64,000 bases of DNA, taken from contig NZ_LFJC01000003.1 in NCBI RefSeq assembly GCF_002776695.1, positions 7,366,902 to 7,430,901 of the forward strand, in the 5' to 3' direction. Made by a program: the position numbers and the translations under genes. The stretch's first letter is position 1. Each line of letters starts with the position of its first letter. A model generated the notes under the pieces. That model saw only the letters and a list, made by a program, of their open reading frames with translations, was not told where the DNA came from and made no database searches. The DNA is from Bradyrhizobium nitroreducens. Lineage in GTDB: Bacteria; Pseudomonadota; Alphaproteobacteria; Rhizobiales; Xanthobacteraceae. Below, piece after piece: positions 25,906-33,492 of this stretch.

Positions 25906-26748
25906 ATGATGTCGTCGCAAACCTATCACGTACCGCAGGGTGGACTTCCGCCGCAGACGGATCTGCTGAGCGGCCGCGCGGTCTTCACCAACGCCTACGC
26001 CGTCATCCCCAGCGGCGTTCAAAGCGATATCGTCACCAGCTACCTGCCGCACTGGGATGGCACGCGCGTCTGGGTCCTGGCGCGACCGCTCTCCGGCTTC
26101 GCCGAGACGTTCTCCCATTACCTCATGGAGATCGCGCCGGCCGGGGGAAGTGACAGTCCCGAGCCGGACCGGGACGCCCAAGGAGCACTGTTCGTGGTGG
26201 GCGGCAAGCTCGTTCTCAAGCTGGCAGATGGAGAGCGTGAGCTGAGGCCCGGCAGTTTCGCCTATGTGCCGCCCGGCTGCGCCTGGAGCCTTCATAATCG
26301 CGGCTCGGGCCCTGCGCAGGTTCACTGGATCCGCAAACTGTACCAGCGCGTGCCGGGGTTGGCCGAGCCCGAGGTGATCGTGACCAACGCGGACTCGGTC
26401 GAGCCCGTATCGATGCCGGGCACGGAGGGGAGATGGGCGACCACGCGTTTCATCGACCCCGCCGACATGCGCCATGACATGCATGTCAACATCGTGACGT
26501 TCGAGCCGGGCGCGACGATCCCCTTTATGGAGACGCACGTCATGGAGCACGGGCTCTACGTGCTCGAAGGCAAGGCGGTCTACCGTCTCAACCGCGACTG
26601 GGTGGAGGTCGAGGCCGGAGACTATATGTGGCTGCGCGCCTTCTGCCCGCAGGCGTGCTACGCGGGAGGTCCCGGCCGGTTTCGCTACCTTCTCTACAAG
26701 GACGTCAACCGGCACATGAATCTGCGGCAGGGCGCTCCGCTGATCTAG
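25906..26748 (+). CDS. allE: (S)-ureidoglycine aminohydrolase, bicupin
   Basis: The 280-residue protein has two cupin domains. The N-terminal one contains LFVVGGKLVLKLADGERELRPGSFAYVPPG. The C-terminal one has the Mn-ligand pattern FMETHVMEHGLYVLEGKAVYRL and DYMWLRAFCPQACYAGG, characteristic of UGlyAH. It releases ammonia from (S)-ureidoglycine to give (S)-ureidoglycolate, the substrate of the neighbouring lyase. Together with AllA it completes the lower ureide pathway; upstream steps (uricase, allantoinase, allantoate amidohydrolase) are not in the window. Confidence 0.9.
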   Translation: MMSSQTYHVPQGGLPPQTDLLSGRAVFTNAYAVIPSGVQSDIVTSYLPHWDGTRVWVLARPLSGFAETFSHYLMEIAPAGGSDSPEPDRDAQGALFVVGGKLVLKLADGERELRPGSFAYVPPGCAWSLHNRGSGPAQVHWIRKLYQRVPGLAEPEVIVTNADSVEPVSMPGTEGRWATTRFIDPADMRHDMHVNIVTFEPGATIPFMETHVMEHGLYVLEGKAVYRLNRDWVEVEAGDYMWLRAFCPQACYAGGPGRFRYLLYKDVNRHMNLRQGAPLI

Positions 26749-26802
26749 AGTGCCGAGACCGCGGCCGACAAGCCGCCTGAGGCCGCTCGAAAAACGGACG
26801 AT

Positions 26803-27102
26803 CTAGGCCGGTCTTTCGATATGAGCGCGAATGGCGTTTCTGTCGACGTCGATCCAGCCGTGCTCGCGGGCCTTGGCCAGCATGTCATCATAGCCCAGAC
26901 GCCAGCTGGCATGATCAGGTCGGCCCTGCAGCGAGGGGACCAGGTCAATCGAGACGAGCGCATCGCGATCGCCGAGCAGCGTGATTCCCTTCCATGCCTG
27001 GGGATCGAGTGGTGTCTGTGCATGCATCACCAGCTTGAACCTGCGAAAGTCGGATGGTTCGGAAAGCCGGACGACACCTCCGTCGAAGCATTCGATGATC
27101 AT
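26803..27102 (-). CDS. Small protein in a flavin monooxygenase operon, function unknown
   Basis: From an ATG at 27102 with AGGAG seven bases upstream, the product has 99 residues beginning MIIECFDGGVVRLSEPSDF. It is acidic and appears globular, with no membrane segment, Cys pair or known motif. It follows the flavin reductase and LLM oxygenase genes on the same strand (67 bp gap) and converges with allE. A role as an accessory subunit of the monooxygenase is a guess. The frame is open far upstream, but that part overlaps the reductase gene and is not protein-like. Confidence 0.6.
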   Translation of the reverse strand: MIIECFDGGVVRLSEPSDFRRFKLVMHAQTPLDPQAWKGITLLGDRDALVSIDLVPSLQGRPDHASWRLGYDDMLAKAREHGWIDVDRNAIRAHIERPA

Positions 27103-27169
27103 GGTGTCGCTCCTGTTGCGATCCCCGTCGACAAAGACGGTATTGCCGGATCCCGCCCGGCAAATCCAG

Positions 27170-27685
27170 CTAGCCGCGCGGCAGCGCGTGCAGAGCACCC
27201 TGAAAATTGACGAGCGGATCGCCGTGACCGCCCCGCGTCGCCACGATCCTGCCGATGAAGAGACCATGCGTGCCGACCGTCTGATGATGATGCAGGACGC
27301 ATTCCAGGGCGCCGATCGCCCGCTCGAGGAGCGGAACGTCGAGCGTGCCTTGCTGCCATTGCGCCGTTGCGAAGCGCTCGACGCCCTTGACGCTGCCGGC
27401 AAAACGCAACGCCAGATCCTCCTGCCCAGCGCCGAGGAGGCTGACCCCGAAGCGGCCGTTGGCGAGGATGGCGCCATGGGTCTCGGAGCTGGAATTGACG
27501 CCGACGAGCAGGCTCGGCGGGTCCAGGCACAGCGAGGTGACGGAGCTGACCGTCAGCCCGCGCCGTGTCGCGTCCGTCCCCGTCGCCACGATGGCGACGC
27601 CGCTCGCGAGGTTGCGCATGGCCAGGCGGAACTCCGCGGCTTCGACCGAGCGGACATCGGGCATTTGAGGCATCTGACATCCCAT
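27170..27685 (-). CDS. Flavin reductase-like protein (short-chain, FMN-binding split barrel)
   Basis: The 171-residue product has the flavin reductase fold: FRLAMRNLASGVAIVAT, GLTVSSVTSLCLDPPSLLVGVN, FGVSLLGAGQEDLALRFAG and ECVLHHHQTVGTHGLFIGRI. Such proteins use NAD(P)H to make reduced flavin for a partner oxygenase. The partner is almost certainly the LLM gene 36 bp upstream on the same strand. GGAGGT lies five bases before the ATG at 27685, which settles the start. Confidence 0.88.
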   Translation of the reverse strand: MGCQMPQMPDVRSVEAAEFRLAMRNLASGVAIVATGTDATRRGLTVSSVTSLCLDPPSLLVGVNSSSETHGAILANGRFGVSLLGAGQEDLALRFAGSVKGVERFATAQWQQGTLDVPLLERAIGALECVLHHHQTVGTHGLFIGRIVATRGGHGDPLVNFQGALHALPRG

Positions 27686-27721
27686 GACGGACCTCCGAAC
27701 CGCGCTTCTCGCCGGTTGCGC

Positions 27722-28804
27722 CTACGCCGAGACCGCCTCGCCCGCGACCTTGCCGCGGCCCGATGTCAGTTCCTTGCGGATCGCGGGAATGATCCTGCTG
27801 CCCCACAGCTCGATCTGGCGCAGCATCGTGCGCTGATCGAAATCGCCGAGCTGGGTCTGCAGCGCGATGTGCGTCGGCCTGAGGATGCTGATCTCCTCCA
27901 GCATGCGGTCGATCACCTGGTTGACGCTGCCGACGGGCAGATTGCTTCGCATCGTCTCCAGGCTCATGTCGTTCGGTCCCGCTTCCTCCTTGATCAGGTA
28001 GCCGTCATCGCTCTGGGCGCGGCGGAACTTCAGGCTTTCGGACAGCCGGCGCTGGAAGCGGGCATTGTCCAGATAGGATTGGATCTCGCTGTCATTGTCG
28101 CTGGCATAGGCGCAGCGCAGGAAGCCGAAGCGGGTGCCGTCGATGGAGCGGCCTTCCTGGGCCGCAATTCCTTCGAGGCGCTCGCGCAGGGCCTTGATGG
28201 CGTCGAGGCCATTCAGCAGCGCGGTGACGAACAGATTGTGGTTGTCGCGAATGGCGCGGCCGAGCGTCTCGCCGTGGCCGGAGGTGACCCAGATCGGCGG
28301 CATCGGCGTCTGCACGGTGCGCACCGCGATCGCGGTCGGCGGCATCCTCAGGTGTTCGCCGGAATAGGAGAAGATGCGCTCCTTCATGCCGGCGTGGAGC
28401 ACGTCGTAGAATTCGGCGAACAGCGCATGCGAATGGTCGAGGTCGACGCCGAAGCGGTCGAACTCGAACTTCTGATAGCCGGAGCCGATGCCGAGATCGA
28501 GGCGCCCGTTCGAGACCGTGTCGGCAAAACCGATCTCGCCGAGCAGGCGCGCCGGATGATACAGCGGCAGTACGCAGACCGCCGAGCCGAGCCGGATGCG
28601 CTTGGTCAGGCCGGCGCAGTGAGCGACCATCATCAGCGGCGAGGGGCACAGGCTGTAATTGTTGAAATGGTGCTCGGCGTACCAGGCGGTATCGAAACCG
28701 GCCTGCTCGGCGGCGACCGTCTGCTCGACGGCGTTGTTGATGACCTGCTGCGAGCTCTGATGATAGCCGCGCTGCTGCGCCAGAATGAATACGCCGAATT
28801 CCAT
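27722..28804 (-). CDS. LLM-class flavin-dependent monooxygenase
   Basis: The 360-residue TIM-barrel protein has the bacterial luciferase-like signature: EFGVFILAQQRG, AEQAGFDTAWYAEHHFNNY, IRLGSAVCVLPLYHPARLLGEI and GRLDLGIGSGYQKFEFDRFG. Members oxidise aldehydes, sulfonates, terpenes or other small molecules with reduced FMN supplied by a reductase. The operon with the flavin reductase shows a two-component system. The ATG at 28804 has GGGAGGACG upstream. A perfect 16-bp direct repeat lies 24-61 bp before the start. The substrate cannot be predicted. Confidence 0.88.
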   Translation of the reverse strand: MEFGVFILAQQRGYHQSSQQVINNAVEQTVAAEQAGFDTAWYAEHHFNNYSLCPSPLMMVAHCAGLTKRIRLGSAVCVLPLYHPARLLGEIGFADTVSNGRLDLGIGSGYQKFEFDRFGVDLDHSHALFAEFYDVLHAGMKERIFSYSGEHLRMPPTAIAVRTVQTPMPPIWVTSGHGETLGRAIRDNHNLFVTALLNGLDAIKALRERLEGIAAQEGRSIDGTRFGFLRCAYASDNDSEIQSYLDNARFQRRLSESLKFRRAQSDDGYLIKEEAGPNDMSLETMRSNLPVGSVNQVIDRMLEEISILRPTHIALQTQLGDFDQRTMLRQIELWGSRIIPAIRKELTSGRGKVAGEAVSA

Positions 28805-28827
28805 CGGTTGCGTCCTCCCACCATATC

Positions 28828-28865
28828 GCGGTCGCTGTTGCGATCCGCAGCGGTCGCTGTTGCGA
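28828..28865. promoter_or_regulatory. 16-bp direct repeat, candidate operator
   Basis: GCGGTCGCTGTTGCGA occurs at 28828-28843 and exactly again at 28850-28865, a 22-bp period (about two helical turns). It lies between the divergent LLM oxygenase and LysR genes, where a LysR or other dimer could bind to one DNA face. Confidence 0.5.
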
Positions 28866-28950
28866 CGCGTTCTCATAACGATATGGGCTTGAGCATTTTC
28901 GAACAATTGGCGTAATCTGAGCATGTCTTTTGCAAAATCTGAAAAGATCG

Positions 28951-29868
28951 ATGAATCGCCTCCAGGCCATGGAATTGTTCGTCAGCTCCGTCCGCGAGGG
29001 CAGTTTTTCGGCAGCCGGGCGCCGCGTCGGCCTCTCGCCGGCCTCGGTGTCGCGCTACATCGGCGAGCTCGAGGCGCAGCTCGGCGTTCAACTCCTGAAC
29101 CGCAGCACGCGTCATCTCGGCCTGACCGATGCCGGCAAGATCTTCTTTCAGCGCACCGAGCAGGTGCTGCACGGCATCGAGGATGCCGAAGCCGCCGCGC
29201 TCGCGCTGCAGACGGCGCCGCGCGGAACGCTGCGCGTGCACTCGCGGACGCTGTTCGGCATCAAGGTGCTCACGCCGCTGATCCCCGGCTTCCAGAAGCT
29301 CTATCCGGAGCTGAAGGTTGAGCTGCGCCTGTCGGAGCGACGGCCTCAGCTGCGCGAAGACGAGTTCGACATCGACTTCCAGATCCAGGCGCCGACGGAC
29401 CCCGGCCTCATGCAGCGAAGACTGCTGAGGAGCGAGCGGATTCTGGTGGCGTCACCGGACTACGTGAGCCGGATGCCGAAGCTGCGCGAGCCGGAGGACA
29501 TCACGCGCCACAATTGCCTGACCTACTGGATGGGTCCGGAAGACGTGGTCTGGAAGTTCATGCGCCGGAACCGGCTGCGCGAGATCGTCGTGCCCTCGTC
29601 CTTTGGCAGTAACAACGGTGTGGTGCTGTCCGATCTCGCCATCGCAGGGCACGGCATCGCTCTGCTCGACGACTACACCGTGGCAGATGAGTTGAAGAAC
29701 AGGCGCCTCGTCCGCTTGCTGCCGGGCTTCCGGGTGACGAATTCAACCTTCGACGAAGGGATCTATGCGGCGTTCCTCCAGAGCAGCTATTTGCCGGAGA
29801 AGATCAGGGTCTTCGTGGACTACATGGCGGAACACGTGCCGAAGCAGGTCAAGAGATCCGCGCAATAG
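28951..29868 (+). CDS. LysR-family transcriptional regulator
   Basis: The 305-residue protein has an N-terminal LysR HTH (LQAMELFVSSVREGSFSAAGRRV, then SPASVSRYIGELEAQLGVQLLNRSTR) and an effector domain of the CrgA/AaeR-like type (about 95-300). It is divergent from the LLM monooxygenase operon and probably regulates it. The start may be the ATG at 28951 or one at 28969, and an in-frame TTG at 28930 is also possible. It converges with the SMP-30 gene with a 7-bp gap. Confidence 0.87.
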   Translation: MNRLQAMELFVSSVREGSFSAAGRRVGLSPASVSRYIGELEAQLGVQLLNRSTRHLGLTDAGKIFFQRTEQVLHGIEDAEAAALALQTAPRGTLRVHSRTLFGIKVLTPLIPGFQKLYPELKVELRLSERRPQLREDEFDIDFQIQAPTDPGLMQRRLLRSERILVASPDYVSRMPKLREPEDITRHNCLTYWMGPEDVVWKFMRRNRLREIVVPSSFGSNNGVVLSDLAIAGHGIALLDDYTVADELKNRRLVRLLPGFRVTNSTFDEGIYAAFLQSSYLPEKIRVFVDYMAEHVPKQVKRSAQ

Positions 29869-29875
29869 ATGCAAG

Positions 29876-30760
29876 TCAGTCCGGCGCGAACCGTAGTGCC
29901 GGCAGCCCGCGAACGCCGAGGCCTTCGACGGCGAACAAGCCGCCGGCATCGGGATGATCATCGCCGAGTGCGTGGCTGCGCGAGATCGAGGTCACGTGGA
30001 GAACGTCGAGATCGGGGCCGCCGAAGCTTACGCTGGTGGGGTGACGGATCGGCATGTCGATGGTCCGCACCATCGTCCCGTCAGGCGCAAATCGCGCGAT
30101 CTTGCCGATGCGCACGAGCACCGACCAGAGATGGCCGTCAGAGTCGATCGTGGCACCGTCGCAGCCTGACCCCAGCGCATCGGTCTCGACGAAGACGCGC
30201 TTGTTCTCGAGGGGGCCCTCCGGACCGTAGTCATAGGCCCAGATGATCCGTCTTGCGCTGTCAGCGAGGTAGAAGGTGCGGCCGTCCGGGCTGAAGCACG
30301 GCCCGTTGCTTACGGCGAGGTCGGTCTCCAGCAATTCCAGCGCATCCGAGGCGTCCAGCCGATAGAGACCGCCCAGCGGTGTTTCGTCCGGAGCGCGGTC
30401 GCCGTGCATCGTGCCTGCGAGGAAACGGCCGTGAGGATCGGCCTTGCCGTCGTTCAGCCGCACATTCGGATGGTCGAGCCCGATCGACGGGCCCTCCGTC
30501 AGGAGGCGCCGATCGAAATCGTAATGCGCAAATCCGTTGCGCAGCGCCAGGACGACGCCGCCGTCGCTCCGCAGTGCCAGGGAGCCGATCGGTGCGGGGA
30601 CGCTGAACTGCTCGACCACGCCGGTGAGGGGATCCAGCCTATGGATCGTTCCGGCGAGTGCGTCGATCCAGACAAGGCGATGCCGGCGCTCGTCCCACAC
30701 CGGGCTCTCGCCGAGCCGATCCCTGGTCGCGCCGATGCGCCTGATTCGGATCTCGCTCAT
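29876..30760 (-). CDS. SMP-30/gluconolactonase-family lactonase
   Basis: The 294-residue beta-propeller protein has the metal-binding markers GESPVWDERRHRLVWID, RLNDGKADPHGRFLAGTM, AVSNGPCFSPDGRTFYLADS and CDGATIDSDGHLW. These are typical of sugar lactonases such as gluconolactonase or L-arabinolactonase. It hydrolyses a lactone to the acid, likely in the cytoplasm as no signal is seen. A TetR-type palindrome lies 28 bp upstream of its start, between it and the divergent tetR gene, so it may belong to that regulon. Confidence 0.86.
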   Translation of the reverse strand: MSEIRIRRIGATRDRLGESPVWDERRHRLVWIDALAGTIHRLDPLTGVVEQFSVPAPIGSLALRSDGGVVLALRNGFAHYDFDRRLLTEGPSIGLDHPNVRLNDGKADPHGRFLAGTMHGDRAPDETPLGGLYRLDASDALELLETDLAVSNGPCFSPDGRTFYLADSARRIIWAYDYGPEGPLENKRVFVETDALGSGCDGATIDSDGHLWSVLVRIGKIARFAPDGTMVRTIDMPIRHPTSVSFGGPDLDVLHVTSISRSHALGDDHPDAGGLFAVEGLGVRGLPALRFAPD

Positions 30761-30787
30761 GGTTCCTCGCGTTGCAATCGCCGGGCT

Positions 30788-30803
30788 TGACCGATCGGTC
30801 GGT
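30788..30803. promoter_or_regulatory. TetR-type operator, copy 1
   Basis: TGACCGATCGGTCGGT contains the perfect 12-bp palindrome GACCGATCGGTC (30789-30800). It lies between the divergent SMP-30 and tetR genes. The same core recurs at 32580-32591 and 32656-32667. Confidence 0.75.
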
Positions 30804-30858
30804 GAAAACCTAGTTTCATTCCAAAGATCCTCGGGCCGACCAATGGATTGCGGAGTTC

Positions 30859-31533
30859 ATGACCGAACTGTCAACGATGAAGGATGGCGTTGCGAACCAG
30901 GCCGAGGCCTCGGACCGCGTGCTGCAGATCCTGGCCGAGGCCGGGCGGCTGTTCGCCAGCAAAGGTTTCGAGGGCACCTCGATGCGCGACATCGCGCTCG
31001 CCTGCGGCATCTCCAAATCGCTGCTCTATCATCACTTCTCCAACAAGGACGAGATCTACGCGCGCGTCGCGGTCGGCTCCACGCTCGAGCTCTATCTGTT
31101 CGTGCGTGACCGCATTCCAGACGGGCCACCCTCGCAGAAGATCCGCGCGTTCATGGTTGCTACGGCGGAGTATTTCCGCCGCTACCGCTGGGCCTGGATC
31201 GCATCCACCACCGCCTTCTGGAATGATCCCGACCGAAGCCGGCACAAGGAACGGCTGACGCGCCGCGACCGCTTCGAGAACTTCCTGCGCGGCCTGATCC
31301 AGGAGGCGATCGACGCCGGCGAGATCCGCAAGGTCGATGTCCCCATGACCGGGCGGCTCATCCTGTCCTCGCTCAACTGGATGCATCGCTGGTACAATCC
31401 CAACAAATCCGCGACCCCCGAGCAGATCGCGGAGATCTTCTTCGACATGATCTTCAACGGCCTGCGAAGCGGCGAGCTTGTCGCGCTGCCGTCGGCGGAG
31501 CCGTCCAGGACAGGCCGGCGCAAGTCGCGCTGA
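30859..31533 (+). CDS. TetR-family transcriptional regulator of the catabolic regulon
   Basis: The 224-residue protein has an N-terminal TetR HTH (about residues 14-62: ILAEAGRLFASKGFEGTSMRDIALACGISKSLLYHHF) and a C-terminal all-alpha ligand domain with MHRWYNPN, as in regulators of acyl-CoA-related pathways. Three identical palindrome cores in this region, one just before this gene, are its likely binding sites, implying autoregulation and repression of the divergent SMP-30 gene, the tctC gene and the ten-gene operon. The inducer is probably a pathway acyl-CoA or acid. The product reads from an ATG at 30859. Confidence 0.88.
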   Translation: MTELSTMKDGVANQAEASDRVLQILAEAGRLFASKGFEGTSMRDIALACGISKSLLYHHFSNKDEIYARVAVGSTLELYLFVRDRIPDGPPSQKIRAFMVATAEYFRRYRWAWIASTTAFWNDPDRSRHKERLTRRDRFENFLRGLIQEAIDAGEIRKVDVPMTGRLILSSLNWMHRWYNPNKSATPEQIAEIFFDMIFNGLRSGELVALPSAEPSRTGRRKSR

Positions 31534-31554
31534 CCGGCGGTCGGCGGCCGCACC

Positions 31555-32532
31555 TCACTCCAGGACGATGTTCTGCGCCTTGATCACCGGCCCCCACAGC
31601 GCCGCATCCTTGCTCAACTGGGCATCGAGCCGTTCCGGCGCACCGGTATCGACCATCAGTCCGTCGGTCTCGAGCTGCTTGGCGATCTCCGGCTTCTGCA
31701 TCGCGGCATTCGCGGCCGCGTTCAGCCGTGCGATGACGTCGCTCGGCGTGCCTGCGGGGGCGTGAAGCGCGGTCCAGAACGATGCCGTGAGGTTGGGATA
31801 GCCGGATTCGGCCAGCGTCGGGATGTCGGGGAAGCTCGCCATGCGTCTTTCCGCGGAGAGGGCGAGGATGCGAAGCTGACCGCTGCGCGCATGCTCGATC
31901 ACGGCGGCGGGCGTTGCGAAATTGAGGTCGCATTCTCCCGACAGCGTCTCCATGATGGAGGCGGGATTGTTGCGATAGGCGACCTCGGTGACCGCAAACC
32001 CCATCGACTTGCCCATCATGATTCCGAACAGATGGGTGACGCTGCCCGGACCGAGCGTGGCGTAGAACAGCGGCTTGTCGCGTCCCTTGGCGTAGGTGAC
32101 GAAGCTCTTGACGTCGGTGGCCGGCGTGCGCGCGTTCACGGTGAGCGACAGCGGCCCGTTGCAGAGCATGGCGACGGAGGCGAAGTCCTCCAGCTTGTAG
32201 GGCAGGCTCTTGCGCAGCAGCACATTCAGCGAGATCGGGCCGGTGCCGCCGGCGAGCAGCACCGATCCGTCCTTCGGCGCGCGCGCCACATATTGCGATC
32301 CGACGATGCCGTTGGCTCCGGGCTTGTTGTCGACCAGCACCGGCTGGTCCAGGGTTTCCGCCATGGCCTTGGCGATCGAGCGCATCAGGCTGTCGATCGA
32401 GCCGCCGGGCGCATAGGGCACGATGATGAAGATCTGCGATGCGCGCGCTCTGACGATCGCGGGCGCACCGAGCGGGGCGGCGAGGGCACCGGCGATCAGA
32501 GCTGTCGCCTGGCGTCGGCTGATCCTGGGCAT
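31555..32532 (-). CDS. tctC: Tripartite tricarboxylate transporter (Bug/TctC) solute-binding protein
   Basis: The 325-residue protein has a signal with a twin Arg (ISRRQATALIAGALAAPLG, ending near residue 31). A Bug-type periplasmic binding domain follows: IIVPYAPGGSIDSLMRSIAKAM, VDNKPGANGIVGSQYVARA and VAYRNNPASIMETLSGECDL. It captures a carboxylate in the periplasm for the TctAB membrane complex. The matching tctB and tctA genes lie about 9.5 kb away at the end of the divergent operon. AGGAGG precedes the ATG at 32532. A TetR palindrome lies 48 bp upstream. Confidence 0.9.
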   Translation of the reverse strand: MPRISRRQATALIAGALAAPLGAPAIVRARASQIFIIVPYAPGGSIDSLMRSIAKAMAETLDQPVLVDNKPGANGIVGSQYVARAPKDGSVLLAGGTGPISLNVLLRKSLPYKLEDFASVAMLCNGPLSLTVNARTPATDVKSFVTYAKGRDKPLFYATLGPGSVTHLFGIMMGKSMGFAVTEVAYRNNPASIMETLSGECDLNFATPAAVIEHARSGQLRILALSAERRMASFPDIPTLAESGYPNLTASFWTALHAPAGTPSDVIARLNAAANAAMQKPEIAKQLETDGLMVDTGAPERLDAQLSKDAALWGPVIKAQNIVLE

Positions 32533-32579
32533 GGGAGTCCTCCTCAAGGTCGTTCTTGCTTGCGTCGAATGTAGATACC

Positions 32580-32591
32580 GACCGATCGGTC
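32580..32591. promoter_or_regulatory. TetR-type operator, copy 2
   Basis: GACCGATCGGTC, flanked as ACC-core-AGT, lies 48 bp upstream of the tctC start on the side of that gene. It is the second copy of the shared core. Confidence 0.75.
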
Positions 32592-32653
32592 AGTCAATGG
32601 GATGTTGGCAGGATATTGCAAGTCATCGTGCTTGGTGTTATCAGCACAGAAAG

Positions 32654-32669
32654 CTGACCGATCGGTCAG
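32654..32669. promoter_or_regulatory. TetR-type operator, copy 3
   Basis: CTGACCGATCGGTCAG is a perfect 16-bp palindrome 51 bp upstream of the first gene of the ten-gene operon. Its centre is 76 bp from copy 2, so one regulator could control both divergent promoters. Confidence 0.78.
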
Positions 32670-32720
32670 GAATAGCGATACGACAACAAGCAAGACAAGC
32701 AGAAGCCCAGGAGGAAGCCC

Positions 32721-33491
32721 ATGTCAGGAGATATCGTCACCCTCGAAGTGTCCGACAACATCGCGCTGGTGACGCTGAACCGGCCTCCGGTGAACGCGCT
32801 CGATCGCGCCATGCGCGACCGCATCGTCGCCGTGTTCGACGAGATTTCCGAGCGCACCGACGTCAGGGTCGCGATCCTGACCGGCGCGGGGAAGGTGTTC
32901 TGCAGCGGCGCGGATCTGAAGGACCGGCCGGACCCGACCAAGATCGGCGCGTTCCACAGCCACAACCGCATCACGCGTGAGACCGGCAATTGCATTCGCG
33001 AATGTTCGAAGCCGGTCATCGCCGCGATCAACGGCGTCGCGCTCGGCGCCGGCGTCGGCCTGATGGCCTCCTGCGACATCTTCTACGCCAGCGAGGAAGC
33101 CGTGTTCGGCATGCCCGAGATCAATGTCGGACTCGCCGGTGGTGCGGCGATGCTGAACACGCTGTTCGGCCGCTCCCTGATGCGCCGCATGTTCTTCACC
33201 GGCTACCGCGTGCCGGCCGCCGAGCTCTACCGTCTCGGCATCATCGAGGCCTGCACCACCAGGGAGAACCTGATCCCCGAAGCGATGAAGCTGGCGCGCG
33301 AGATCGCCTCGAAGAGCCCGATCGCGATGGAGTACGCCAAGAACGCGGCGAACATGGTCGAGCTGATGCCGCCGCGCGATGCCTACCGGTTCGAGCAGAA
33401 CATCACCATGGCGCTGTCCAAGACGGAGGACGCCAAGGAGGCGCGGATGGCGTTCCTGGAGAAGCGCGCGCCGGTGTTCAAGGGTCGCTGA
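32721..33491 (+). CDS. Enoyl-CoA hydratase/isomerase-family protein
   Basis: The 256-residue crotonase-fold protein has LVTLNRPPVNALDRAMRDR, the oxyanion-hole segments FCSGADLKDR and GVALGAGVGLMASCDI, and FGMPEINVGLAGGAAML with an acidic residue at the usual catalytic position. It hydrates or isomerises an acyl-CoA intermediate. It is the first gene of the TetR-controlled operon, with AGGAGG before the ATG. The next gene starts one base after its stop. Whether it is a hydratase, isomerase or hydrolase cannot be told. Confidence 0.85.
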   Translation: MSGDIVTLEVSDNIALVTLNRPPVNALDRAMRDRIVAVFDEISERTDVRVAILTGAGKVFCSGADLKDRPDPTKIGAFHSHNRITRETGNCIRECSKPVIAAINGVALGAGVGLMASCDIFYASEEAVFGMPEINVGLAGGAAMLNTLFGRSLMRRMFFTGYRVPAAELYRLGIIEACTTRENLIPEAMKLAREIASKSPIAMEYAKNAANMVELMPPRDAYRFEQNITMALSKTEDAKEARMAFLEKRAPVFKGR

Positions 33492-33492
33492 G

